Source of the DNA: Acidobacteriota bacterium | GTDB lineage: Bacteria > Acidobacteriota > Polarisedimenticolia > Gp22-AA2 | Direction: 5' to 3' | NCBI GenBank assembly: GCA_027297005.1 | Contig: JAPUIN010000262.1 | Location: 1 to 6,972, forward strand | Length of the DNA: 6,972 nucleotides | Shown: one piece after another, positions 1 to 5,929 of the stretch | How the letters are laid out: every line of letters begins with the position of its first letter | Numbering within the stretch: the stretch's first letter is position 1 | The notes under the pieces: model-generated | The model's input: the letters and a program-made list of their open reading frames with translations, nothing else | Database searches by the model: none | Told to the model about the DNA's origin: nothing | Program-made: the position numbers and the translations under genes

Positions 1-1
1 C

Positions 2-55
2 CCCGACAGGCTCCTGGCCCGCCTCGACCACGCGATTGGAATCATACCGGGTTGA
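2..55 (+). CDS. Possible C-terminal end of an upstream gene (partial)
   Basis: The second forward frame is open from the window edge to a TGA at 53-55 and reads PDRLLARLDHAIGIIPG. Most codons end in G or C, and the leucine/arginine-rich stretch could be a terminal amphipathic helix, which fits the tail of a real gene on the same strand as the STAS gene. Only 17 codons are visible, so no family can be assigned. STAS genes often sit beside anti-sigma kinases or PP2C-type phosphatases, but nothing here shows that. The next frame is also open across this stretch, so this call is weak. Confidence 0.3.
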   Translation, partial: PDRLLARLDHAIGIIPG

Positions 56-111
56 GTGGAACCGATCCCCGAAGCCGTGCGTAGATATCGTTGTAGGCGC
101 TCGACGCCGGG

Positions 112-116
112 AGGAG
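112..116 (+). promoter_or_regulatory. Shine-Dalgarno sequence that sets the STAS gene start
   Basis: AGGAG at 112-116, inside GGGAGGAG, lies 6 nt before the ATG at 123. This supports that start over the in-frame TTG at 36, which would add 29 residues unlike any STAS domain. Confidence 0.75.
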
Positions 117-122
117 ATCGGC

Positions 123-503
123 ATGACGCACAGGCTGAAAATTCGCGAGGTCAGGGAACGAAGCCGGGGAGTTCTGGAAATTCGGGGGCCGCTCGCCGCC
201 GGGTCCGGAACCCGAGAGATTCTGCGCAGAGTGCGATGCCTCCTGAACCGCGGCATTCGGAGGGTCGTCATCGACCTTGCGGGCGTGCCGTTCGTCGATT
301 GCGCCGGGATCGGGATGCTGATCCTCTGCCTGAAGGAAGCGCGGGGACGCGGCGGGGAGCTGCGCGTGCGGCATTGCCGGGGACCGCTCCGGCGGATGCT
401 CGAATTGAGTGCGCTTCTCGAGCCGCTTCAGGGGGGCGAGCCGGCGGTCGGTCTTGCATCGTGGAACAATGGCCGGGACGTGCTCCCTCTCCTGCCGGCC
501 TGA
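123..503 (+). CDS. STAS-domain protein, anti-sigma-factor-antagonist type, lacking the phospho-serine
   Basis: A 126-aa protein whose residues about 4-100 look like a single STAS domain. Basic and hydrophobic beta strands come first, then the signature VVIDLAGVPFVDCAGIGML at residues 48-65, then a helix and the strand GGELRV. STAS proteins of the SpoIIAA/RsbV class bind anti-sigma kinases and are switched off by phosphorylation of the serine just before the signature glycine (DSSG in SpoIIAA). Here the motif is D59-C60-A61-G62, so alanine sits where the phospho-acceptor should be. The length is usual for the family (about 100-130 aa). The protein should be cytoplasmic. An SD at 112-116 supports the ATG at 123. 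The gene converges on the large membrane gene, with the two stop codons 7 bp apart. The lack of the serine suggests a partner switch not controlled in the standard way, or a STAS role outside sigma-factor control. The family assignment is firm, the partner unknown. Confidence 0.85.
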   Translation: MTHRLKIREVRERSRGVLEIRGPLAAGSGTREILRRVRCLLNRGIRRVVIDLAGVPFVDCAGIGMLILCLKEARGRGGELRVRHCRGPLRRMLELSALLEPLQGGEPAVGLASWNNGRDVLPLLPA

Positions 504-524
504 ACGTCCCTCAACGAGGGGCGT
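504..524. terminator. Stem-loop between convergent genes, possible bidirectional terminator
   Basis: The bases 504-512 and 516-524 form a 9-bp stem around a 3-nt loop (AAC); all pairs are Watson-Crick except one G-T pair (507/521). It begins right after the STAS stop codon and includes the stop codon of the minus-strand fusion gene (511-513). No T-run follows on either strand, so it does not fit a standard intrinsic terminator. It may stop or stabilise the 3' ends of the two converging transcripts, or be chance in GC-rich DNA. Confidence 0.35.
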
Positions 525-3500
525 CCTCCGGACTCAGGGCCGCACGGGCGCCGGCGTCTACCGGATCGATCTCTAGGATCCGGGCGAACTCCCGCCTGGC
601 CGAATCATCACGCCCCGTCTCCCGCAGCAACATGGCCAGGTTGTACCGCACGTCGTTGTTGAGAGGAGCGAGCGTGAGTGCTTGGCGGTAAGCGCTCTCG
701 GCGCCCGCGAGATCACCGAGCCGCTTCAGGGCGAGACCGAGATTGGCGCGCGCGGCCGCCAGGAAAGGATCGTCGACGAGCGCGGCTTCAAATTCGCGAC
801 GCGCCCCGACCGGATCGTCCGACGCAAGCAAGATGCTCCCCAGGTTGTTGCGCGCCGCGGCAAACCCCGGATCGCGACGCAACGCCTCGTCGAAGGCGTC
901 GCGCGCCTCACCGGCCCGATCGAGAGACCACAGCGTCCGCCCCAGAGCGTTCCACGCGGGAGACAGATTGGGACGCACCTCGACCACCCTGCGGAAGACG
1001 ACGACGGCGGCATCCAGGAGATCGGCGGCGCGATACGCCTCACCGAGAAGCAGGCCGGCCGTACCGCTCTCCGGATTCTTGGAGGTGGCACGGTTCAATA
1101 AGGCGATCGCGTCCGGGTAGAGTCCGGCGCGCAGCGCCGAGAGCCCGGCCGCCATGTAGGGGTCGGTGAGCGTCTCGAAATCGGCAGCGTCCAACCCCTC
1201 GACGATCTGCAGCCGCGCCTCGCGCTCACGCAGTCGCTGGCTGAGACGCGCGAGGAGGCCCGGATCGACCGCGCTGGCCGGCGAGAGAAACGGTCCCACG
1301 GGTTGGCGATGGCGGTTAATTTCGGTCACCTGAAGATGGAGGGTCCGCCGAAACAGGGCCAGTGGCGCACGCCATTCCAGATCGAGCCGATCATCAGTTT
1401 GAGGAGGTGTGCCGGCGGAAAAATCGAACAAGCCCGTCGGTCCGGTGACGAAGCGGGCCAGCAGATCGACCTCATCCCGGATCCCCGCGGCACTCAACTC
1501 CGCGAGCGCGCCTGGCGCCGATCGCAACCGTTCGGGATCGATGCGCAGAGGTCCATCACCGCCGATCAGAAAATAATCGCCACTTCCTGCCGATTCCTCC
1601 CAGAGGGTCGCATCCGGGAAGATGCGCAGGAACGAGGCAACGATAGCGCGCAGATCGATCGGATCGAGATGGTAAGCCTGAACCCACTGGCAGAAGAGAC
1701 CGCCGGGCTTCAGCCTGGATCGGATCAGATCGTAGAACTCGACGGTGTAAAGGTTGGCGACTCCGGCAATCCACGGATTGGACGGCTGCGACGTGATGAC
1801 GTCGAAGCGATCCGCGGAGGTGAGGAGGTGGGCCCGCGCATCGTCAAGCACGATCTCGAGACGCGGGTCATCCAGCGCGTTACCGTTGTGAGGAGAAAAC
1901 AGTCTCGCCGCCTCGACGACGGCCGGTACGATCTCAACGACGCGGATGTCGCGGACCGCGTGGCTCCCCACAGCTCCCACCGTGATGCCGCTCGCCAGCC
2001 CGATCACCAGGACTTTCTCCGGACCAGGGTGGAGCAGGAGCGGCAGGTGGGCGGCGAGAAGTTGAGTCGCCATGTCACCTCCCGAAGAGGCTTCCGTCCG
2101 TCCGTTGATCTGCAGCGACAGGACGCCGGCCTGGCTTCGCCGCACGGTCACCAGAGCCTCGGCACTCTCCCGCTCGAAGAGCACCTCGCCGCGACGGCGC
2201 ATCACTTCGGGCAGGCCGCTCTGGCCCATGGCGGATCGGTAGATCGGGCCGTACAGGAACCCGCCCGAGGTCATGACGTCCCGGTCCCAGCGGGGCAACG
2301 CCAGAAGGACGAGGGGGGCGAGCCAGAGCGCGGTCGCGAGCGCCTGACGCAGCGGTCGCGGACGCGCGGAGCCTCCAGGCGCGAGACGCGTTAGAAAGAA
2401 GATGAACGAAAGGAGCAGAGCCATGCATGCCGCGACCCTCAGGGTTCGCTCGGCGCCGATCGATGGAATCAACAGAAGCCCCCCGGCCGACAGTCCGGCG
2501 ACCGATCCCCAGGTCGACCAGGTGTAGACGAGGGCCGCGGCGCGGTGCGTGGGGACCCGTCCGTTCCCTTCACCGAGCAACGCCAGACAGGGAAAGGTCG
2601 CGCCGTGCGCCAGCGTCGGGAGCAGCAGGCAGAGCAGAATGGCTCCGGACTGTGCGGCAAACATCAGGGGGAGTGACGTCTCGAATCGACCCGACAGGAA
2701 CGCGGCAAGCACCGGCATCCTCCCCAGCAGGGGAAGAAGCGCCAGCGAGGAGGTGGCCACGATCCAGAAGGCGCCGGCTGCGACGGCCACCACGCGATCG
2801 GGCCGCAGCAGTCTGCGCGGAACGACGAGCGGTCCGAGACCGATGCCGAGTATGTAGGAGGTCAGGGTGATGCCGAGGGCGTAGATTGAGGATCCGAACG
2901 ACAGTGTGATGGCCCGGGTCCAGCCGATCTGGAGAAGGGCAGCCGCTCCCCCTGCGATCGTCGCGGTCAGCGCGGCCACGACCAGGGGGGCCGAACCGCC
3001 TCGACGAGATGTGGCGGTCCCCGTGATCCCGGCTTCGGCGGGCGTCGCGATCACCTTCGAGGCGGCCGCTGCCCGCTGTCGGAGCCACGAGAGGAGGGCT
3101 GCGACGGCGGCGAGAAGGTTCCCTCCGGCGGCAGCCATAAAGGCCCCCTTCGTGCCGAGCAGCGGCAGCAGCAGGAACGAGCCGACGCAGGCGCCGACCG
3201 CACCGCCGATAGTGTTCCAACCGTAGAGGGCGCGCACCGCCGTGCCGGAATCGGCCCCCCGTCGGCCCGCCTCGCGGATGACGAGGGGGAAGGTGGCACC
3301 CATCATCAGAGTCAATGGAGTCAGCGCGACGCAGGCAATGGCGAACCGCAGTGCCTCCTGATGCTCCCGAAAATGCCCGGTGGCTGCGAGTGTCACCACT
3401 CCCTCGCGCACCATCCCAGCGATGAACGGAGCGGCCAACCCCCAGATCGCGATGGCGATTTCGAGGACCGCGTAATCGCGGAGGGGAGAACCGGTGCGGC

Positions 3501-3699
3501 CCGCGCGCCGGGAGGCGAGCAGTGCGCCCAGCCCGAGGCCGCCGAGGAAAGCGACGAGAACCGCTGTGAGGGACGGGAGGGAGAGGCCGAGCGTCTGGCC
3601 GAGAGCCCGGGCCCACGCGACCTCGTGAGCGAGGCCGGCCGCGCCCGACACCGCGACGATCAGGCACAGCGTCCGCAGTCCACTCGCCTCACGCGTCAT
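511..3699 (-). CDS. Fused MFS-like membrane domain / spermidine-synthase-like methyltransferase fold / TPR protein
   Basis: A 1062-aa protein in three parts. Residues about 8-470 hold roughly 13 hydrophobic segments and resemble the membrane half of fused MFS/spermidine synthase proteins. Residues about 480-790 hold a Rossmann SAM-binding fold: VIGLASGITVGA at 565-576, VVEI with E589 for the ribose, DDAR at 619-622, and FDVITSQPSNPW at 632-643. Residues about 843-1056 hold about six TPRs with the usual small/aromatic spacing and proline ends. True spermidine synthases have an aspartate in the GD[AS] motif and a DxxDP motif that binds the amine. The first aspartate is kept (D620), but DSSDP is replaced by SQPSNP, so aminopropyl transfer to putrescine is doubtful. 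Fused proteins of this family commonly have S-x-PSNPW here, so this is a family trait rather than decay. The soluble part presumably faces the cytoplasm, where SAM is. It is the last gene of the minus-strand cluster, 46 bp after its neighbour. The ATG at 3699 has no SD of its own. The real substrate is unknown. Confidence 0.88.
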   Translation of the reverse strand: MTREASGLRTLCLIVAVSGAAGLAHEVAWARALGQTLGLSLPSLTAVLVAFLGGLGLGALLASRRAGRTGSPLRDYAVLEIAIAIWGLAAPFIAGMVREGVVTLAATGHFREHQEALRFAIACVALTPLTLMMGATFPLVIREAGRRGADSGTAVRALYGWNTIGGAVGACVGSFLLLPLLGTKGAFMAAAGGNLLAAVAALLSWLRQRAAAASKVIATPAEAGITGTATSRRGGSAPLVVAALTATIAGGAAALLQIGWTRAITLSFGSSIYALGITLTSYILGIGLGPLVVPRRLLRPDRVVAVAAGAFWIVATSSLALLPLLGRMPVLAAFLSGRFETSLPLMFAAQSGAILLCLLLPTLAHGATFPCLALLGEGNGRVPTHRAAALVYTWSTWGSVAGLSAGGLLLIPSIGAERTLRVAACMALLLSFIFFLTRLAPGGSARPRPLRQALATALWLAPLVLLALPRWDRDVMTSGGFLYGPIYRSAMGQSGLPEVMRRRGEVLFERESAEALVTVRRSQAGVLSLQINGRTEASSGGDMATQLLAAHLPLLLHPGPEKVLVIGLASGITVGAVGSHAVRDIRVVEIVPAVVEAARLFSPHNGNALDDPRLEIVLDDARAHLLTSADRFDVITSQPSNPWIAGVANLYTVEFYDLIRSRLKPGGLFCQWVQAYHLDPIDLRAIVASFLRIFPDATLWEESAGSGDYFLIGGDGPLRIDPERLRSAPGALAELSAAGIRDEVDLLARFVTGPTGLFDFSAGTPPQTDDRLDLEWRAPLALFRRTLHLQVTEINRHRQPVGPFLSPASAVDPGLLARLSQRLREREARLQIVEGLDAADFETLTDPYMAAGLSALRAGLYPDAIALLNRATSKNPESGTAGLLLGEAYRAADLLDAAVVVFRRVVEVRPNLSPAWNALGRTLWSLDRAGEARDAFDEALRRDPGFAAARNNLGSILLASDDPVGARREFEAALVDDPFLAAARANLGLALKRLGDLAGAESAYRQALTLAPLNNDVRYNLAMLLRETGRDDSARREFARILEIDPVDAGARAALSPEDAPR

Positions 3700-3725
3700 C
3701 GAGGCGATCGGCTCACGTGGCGCAT
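3696..3725 (-). CDS. Nine-codon leader ORF ending on the start codon of the large fusion gene
   Basis: Minus-strand ATG at 3725-3723 starts M-R-H-V-S-R-S-P-R and stops at TGA 3698-3696, which overlaps the ATG of the fusion gene (ATGA). GGAG (3735-3732) lies 6 nt before the mini-ORF start, while no SD precedes the main ATG. This arrangement could couple translation: ribosomes load on the leader, end at ATGA and restart. It is inferred from layout only; a 9-codon ORF can arise by chance. Confidence 0.35.
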   Translation of the reverse strand: MRHVSRSPR

Positions 3726-3745
3726 GGTCGGCTCCGGACAGGTTC

Positions 3746-4330
3746 CTAACGGCGCCGCTTCAACTCGGCCGGCCGACGGAGCAGGATGCGGACGAGTCGC
3801 TCCTCCGGCCAGGGATCGTGCTCCGGGTCCGGTCTGATCAGTCGGTATTCGCGGAGCACACCATCGACGGTCGCAGAGAAGCGCGGAGGGGGAGGCTCAC
3901 CGGCACCGTGGAGTCGCTCCGCCGGAACCTCGAAAATGGAGCCGTCGCGATGAGTGATGCGCAGCCGCGCCGTGCGACCATCGACCGGGTAATCGATCTC
4001 GATTTGCCGCAGCGACTTGAATTTGTATTTTGTCCAATCTTCGAGGCGCACGCAATCGCACTCGAGACGGCGGCTCTCGATATCGACCCGTTCCCCCTCG
4101 AGGTTTTCGAACCTGGAGGCCGCCTTGTGGTAATAGATGCGCTCGAAGGAGGCGAAAGCAAGGTCGTGCACCTCGACCAGACGCTCGCGGCCATCCGGCA
4201 TGCCCAGGACGATCGCGGGCGGGCTCCTGGGGGCGCGTGGACCCGCTGTCCCCTCGCGCGCCGGCGCGACGAGAAAAACGAGAGCAGCGGCCAGAATGGG
4301 GAGGAGCGCGCGCGCGGAGGGTTTCGTCAA
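3746..4330 (-). CDS. Exported protein of unknown function
   Basis: A 194-aa protein that I do not recognise. It starts with TTG at 4330, one base after the stop codon of the preceding gene, which points to translational coupling; no clear SD is present. The frame upstream contains a stop before any ATG or GTG, and the N-terminus from this TTG is a convincing Sec signal peptide: basic MTKPSAR, a hydrophobic core at residues 8-22, and possible cleavage after A24 (APA) or near A29. The mature part is rich in charged residues and alternates in a beta-like way. It contains short D-G turns (MPDGRER at 44-50, HRDGS at 128-131, TVDGV at 154-158) and a C91-D-C93 pair. The PPPP run at 146-149 separates a final segment. 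The C-terminus is arginine-rich (ELKRRR). It is likely periplasmic or surface-exposed. The repeated x-DG turns recall those of its DUF6982-like neighbour but homology is not shown. Confidence 0.75.
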   Translation of the reverse strand: MTKPSARALLPILAAALVFLVAPAREGTAGPRAPRSPPAIVLGMPDGRERLVEVHDLAFASFERIYYHKAASRFENLEGERVDIESRRLECDCVRLEDWTKYKFKSLRQIEIDYPVDGRTARLRITHRDGSIFEVPAERLHGAGEPPPPRFSATVDGVLREYRLIRPDPEHDPWPEERLVRILLRRPAELKRRR

Positions 4331-4331
4331 C

Positions 4332-4748
4332 TCACGCTCGATAGAACTGGATGTTGATCAGTGATGAATTCACCACGTAAATCTTCCGGTTGTTGTCGGC
4401 CGGATCGGCAGGCAGCGCATAGAAGCCTGATCGGGCGGGGTCGTAGTCATCGCTGTAGCAGAATATCTTCTCGCCATCGTAGAACTCGAGCACCGTCTTG
4501 ATCATGCTCAGGGTGTCGCCAGAGGAAGGGGGCGTCGCGTCGTCAGGAAAGCTGGAGACGACACCGCGATGCTGATCTTTCCGTCCCCATGTTTTAACGT
4601 GAAACAGGGCCTTCAGCTCCTCGACCTGGATCTCCTCGGAGCTGGCGATCTCCCCCTCCCGGCGCAGCAGATGGAACGATTCACGAGTCGGGTTGAAATC
4701 GCGTGAGAACCCCTTGCGGATCTGGCCGTCCTTGAAGTGAGCGACCAA
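4332..4748 (-). CDS. DUF6982-like protein with an internal duplication
   Basis: A 138-aa soluble protein without a signal peptide or membrane segment. It matches from memory the DUF6982 pattern: VAHFKDG at the N-terminus, LKALFHVK in the middle, and FY-LPADP-NN followed by a hydrophobic beta strand at the C-terminus. The family has no established function. Two stretches align with each other: residues 5-28 and 89-112 share F-x-D-G, then S, D, P, R, F and L at the same spacing (9 of 24 identical), so the protein is probably two copies of a small beta-rich module. The start is TTG at 4748, supported by AAGGA (4760-4756) 7 nt before it; no ATG or GTG exists between the preceding in-frame stop at 4800 and this TTG. 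It lies 51 bp after the DUF2914 gene and one base before the next gene, so all are very likely cotranscribed. The gene identification is firm, the family name moderately so. Confidence 0.8.
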   Translation of the reverse strand: MVAHFKDGQIRKGFSRDFNPTRESFHLLRREGEIASSEEIQVEELKALFHVKTWGRKDQHRGVVSSFPDDATPPSSGDTLSMIKTVLEFYDGEKIFCYSDDYDPARSGFYALPADPADNNRKIYVVNSSLINIQFYRA

Positions 4749-4755
4749 CTTCTCG

Positions 4756-4760
4756 TCCTT
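4756..4760 (-). promoter_or_regulatory. Shine-Dalgarno sequence that decides a TTG start
   Basis: AAGGA on the minus strand, 7 nt before the TTG at 4748. It selects this rare start for the DUF6982-like gene, for which no ATG or GTG is available upstream. Confidence 0.6.
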
Positions 4761-4799
4761 CCCGGGGTTCGCGGCTTGATCGGGCAGGAGGCACCCCCC

Positions 4800-5321
4800 T
4801 CAACGGCCGGACTGTTCACCGGCCGGTTCATCACCCGGCGTATCCGCGGCAATTTTGAACGGGAGTGAATAGATGATCACGCCGTCGGCATCCTCGACGT
4901 CGACGCGCCAGTCTCCCGTCCACTCGGGCGGGATGGTCTTATAGCTCCAGGTCCGCCAGGCGGGGCCGCCAACGTTCAGCTCCATCCGATGGACCTCCCG
5001 GTCATTGTGGAACCAGATGTGGGTCACGTGAGTTGACTCGGCTGCGCCGTTGACCCGGGTGAAGCAGTACAGGCGCCCGACGTCGGGCGGGAAGGAGTCG
5101 CCGATGTCGATCGGCTTGCGCTCCTGCACATCGCGGCAGATGACGGCCGATTCCACGGTGAGATCGGAACCCCGCTTCCCCTCGGGAGGGAGAGCGGACG
5201 CGATCGACGCGGACCCTGCCATGGCGAGCAGCGGGATCCACGCGACCAGAGCCGATCCCGGGAAGAGCCTGCCTGATCGATGAGGAGCGGTAGGGCCTTC
5301 GTCTGGTATCACGGTTATCAT
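4800..5321 (-). CDS. Exported DUF2914-domain protein
   Basis: A 173-aa protein with an N-terminal export signal: a 20-residue polar n-region (with R16, R19), a hydrophobic stretch at about 23-41 and a probable cleavage after A43 (ASA). Residues about 57-157 match the DUF2914 pattern: a strand with ICRDV, then LYCFTRV (84-90), THIWFHNDREVHRMEL (100-115), WRTWSYKTI (122-130), and TGDWRVDVEDADG (135-147), followed by a closing F-x-I strand. DUF2914 is a beta-sandwich-like domain of unknown function, often outside the membrane. Here it should be periplasmic, free or anchored by an uncleaved signal. The ATG at 5321 is preceded by GGAGG (5337-5333) at an 11-nt spacing, a little long. It is the first gene of the minus-strand cluster and has its own promoter upstream. 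The short acidic tail (GDEPAGEQ) looks disordered. The family is clear, the role unknown. Confidence 0.83.
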   Translation of the reverse strand: MITVIPDEGPTAPHRSGRLFPGSALVAWIPLLAMAGSASIASALPPEGKRGSDLTVESAVICRDVQERKPIDIGDSFPPDVGRLYCFTRVNGAAESTHVTHIWFHNDREVHRMELNVGGPAWRTWSYKTIPPEWTGDWRVDVEDADGVIIYSLPFKIAADTPGDEPAGEQSGR

Positions 5322-5384
5322 CTTTAATGTTGCCTCCCCGGAACGACCGGGCAGGACGCCAGGAGAGCGGGGCCGACGCCCATG

Positions 5385-5401
5385 GACCGCACGGTGCGGC
5401 C
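5385..5401 (-). promoter_or_regulatory. Palindrome / leader stem-loop just downstream of the promoter
   Basis: CCGCAC-G-GTGCGG at 5387-5399 is a perfect 6-bp inverted repeat with a 1-bp centre. Read as RNA from the minus strand, 5401-5385 can fold into a 7-bp stem (one G-U pair) with a CCG loop. It sits about +7 to +23 from the predicted transcription start, a place suited to an operator or a 5' stabilising hairpin. The function is inferred from position only. Confidence 0.35.
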
Positions 5402-5413
5402 AAGTCGCGGCAC

Positions 5414-5442
5414 ATCGTACGTTCGGCCCTTCCCCCTGTCAA
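5414..5442 (-). promoter_or_regulatory. Sigma70-type promoter of the DUF2914/DUF6982/fusion gene cluster
   Basis: On the minus strand a perfect -35 TTGACA (5442-5437) is followed after exactly 17 bp by TACGAT (5419-5414), which keeps the key T-A....A-T bases of the -10 box. The start of transcription would be near 5407, giving a leader of about 86 nt before the DUF2914 ATG. It lies between that gene and the small membrane gene, so the cluster need not depend on read-through. Confidence 0.65.
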
Positions 5443-5509
5443 GACGAGCAGGTGATGCTCTCTTCCGGGTTCGGAGACCTTCGCGCGCCGGGACGGGTCG
5501 ATCGGAGAT

Positions 5510-5716
5510 TCAGTATCCGAGGTGGGGAAAATAGACTCTCAGGATGATTCTGGCGATCAGGAGGAGGGTGATCGGAATCCCGAGTAGAACGGCCACCTGG
5601 ACGGCCGCTTTCCAGGCCGTCAGGGGGGGGCCCGAGGGAGTGAGGCTGCGTCGCCCGGAAACCCCGTTCTGCGCCGGGGGCCGAGTCCCCTTCTGCCACT
5701 TGTCTCCGTTCGACAT
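5510..5716 (-). CDS. Small single-pass membrane protein of unknown function
   Basis: A 68-aa protein. Residues 1-35 are polar, basic and rich in glycine, proline and asparagine. Residues about 37-59 form one hydrophobic membrane helix (VAVLLGIPITLLLIARIILR), followed by a short VYFPHLGY tail. By the positive-inside rule the basic N-terminal part should be cytoplasmic. Its start is well supported: GGAGG (5727-5723) lies 6 nt before the ATG. The gene contains a run of eight C on its coding strand (5630-5623, codons for G29-P30-P31-L32) just before the membrane helix, where slippage would abolish the helix. It is 188 bp upstream of the DUF2914 gene on the same strand and divergent from the CBS gene. 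I do not recognise the family; the long reading frame that overlaps it in another frame lacks such a start signal. Confidence 0.65.
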   Translation of the reverse strand: MSNGDKWQKGTRPPAQNGVSGRRSLTPSGPPLTAWKAAVQVAVLLGIPITLLLIARIILRVYFPHLGY

Positions 5717-5774
5717 CCGATCCCTCCCCGGGGCGCAGATGGGCGCGAACAGGCCCGCGCTTCCGACGGATCGT

Positions 5775-5783
5775 CTTATACCA
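5775..5783 (-). promoter_or_regulatory. Extended -10 promoter candidate for the small membrane protein gene
   Basis: On the minus strand, TGGTATAAG (5783-5775) matches the extended -10 form TGnTATAAT at all but the last base. No good -35 box precedes it, as is common for extended -10 promoters. Transcription would start near 5768, about 51 nt before the ATG. Confidence 0.4.
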
Positions 5784-5898
5784 CAAACGGAAACGTATTC
5801 GGGGGTGGTGGGGCGGCGGCGCCGAAGGAGGGCCGGGTTGACCGCCGTGCGGGGCGAGCGCGCTGCGATCCGGGTCCCCCAGGGTGGTCGAATGGGAG

Positions 5899-5904
5899 TA
5901 TAGT
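5899..5904 (+). promoter_or_regulatory. Possible -10 box for the CBS-korA pair
   Basis: TATAGT lies in a locally AT-richer stretch 25 bp before the CBS gene ATG. There is no matching -35 hexamer at 16-18 bp, and the leader would be only about 19 nt, barely enough for the SD at 5914-5921. This is a weak candidate. Confidence 0.3.
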
Positions 5905-5929
5905 CATTACCTTAAGAGGAGTGAACGCC

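Larger units (their letters stand above)
5717..5929. other. Divergent intergenic region of 213 bp
   Basis: This gap separates the small membrane gene (-) from the CBS gene (+). It holds both ribosome binding sites and the candidate -10 boxes listed separately. The middle part (about 5790-5895) is very GC-rich and I see no gene, repeat or RNA element in it. Confidence 0.7.

Noticed and set aside
36..122. N-terminal extension of the STAS protein from a TTG at 36
   Set aside because: The good SD at 112-116 and the fit of the domain start favour the ATG at 123.
511..1170. DNA repeats suggested by recurring leucine/alanine-rich codons
   Set aside because: They are the coding sequence of degenerate TPR units, not nucleotide-level repeats.
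1303..2394. A 363-codon open frame on the + strand inside the fusion gene
   Set aside because: It is antisense to the SAM-fold and membrane region of a well-supported gene. Its product is low in hydrophobic structure and rich in R, Q, D and G without family motifs; long antisense frames are expected in GC-rich coding DNA.
2570..3667. A 365-codon frame on the - strand overlapping the membrane part of the fusion gene
   Set aside because: It is a frame shadow: an arginine/proline-rich product in place of the clear membrane helices in the true frame.
4749..4802. A possible single gene formed by read-through from the DUF2914 protein into the DUF6982-like protein, which share a frame across TGA 4802-4800
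   Set aside because: The two domains are known as separate families, the second has its own SD and start, and the exported and cytoplasmic parts would be hard to join. No selenocysteine-type element is seen.
5439..5786. A 115-codon frame on the - strand overlapping the small membrane protein gene
   Set aside because: It lacks an SD, and its arginine- and proline-rich product has no domain or membrane helix; the 68-aa frame has an ideal SD and a clear helix.
5921..5929. GTG start for the CBS protein
   Set aside because: The GTG directly abuts or overlaps the SD, leaving no spacing, while the ATG nine bases later has an 8-nt spacing.
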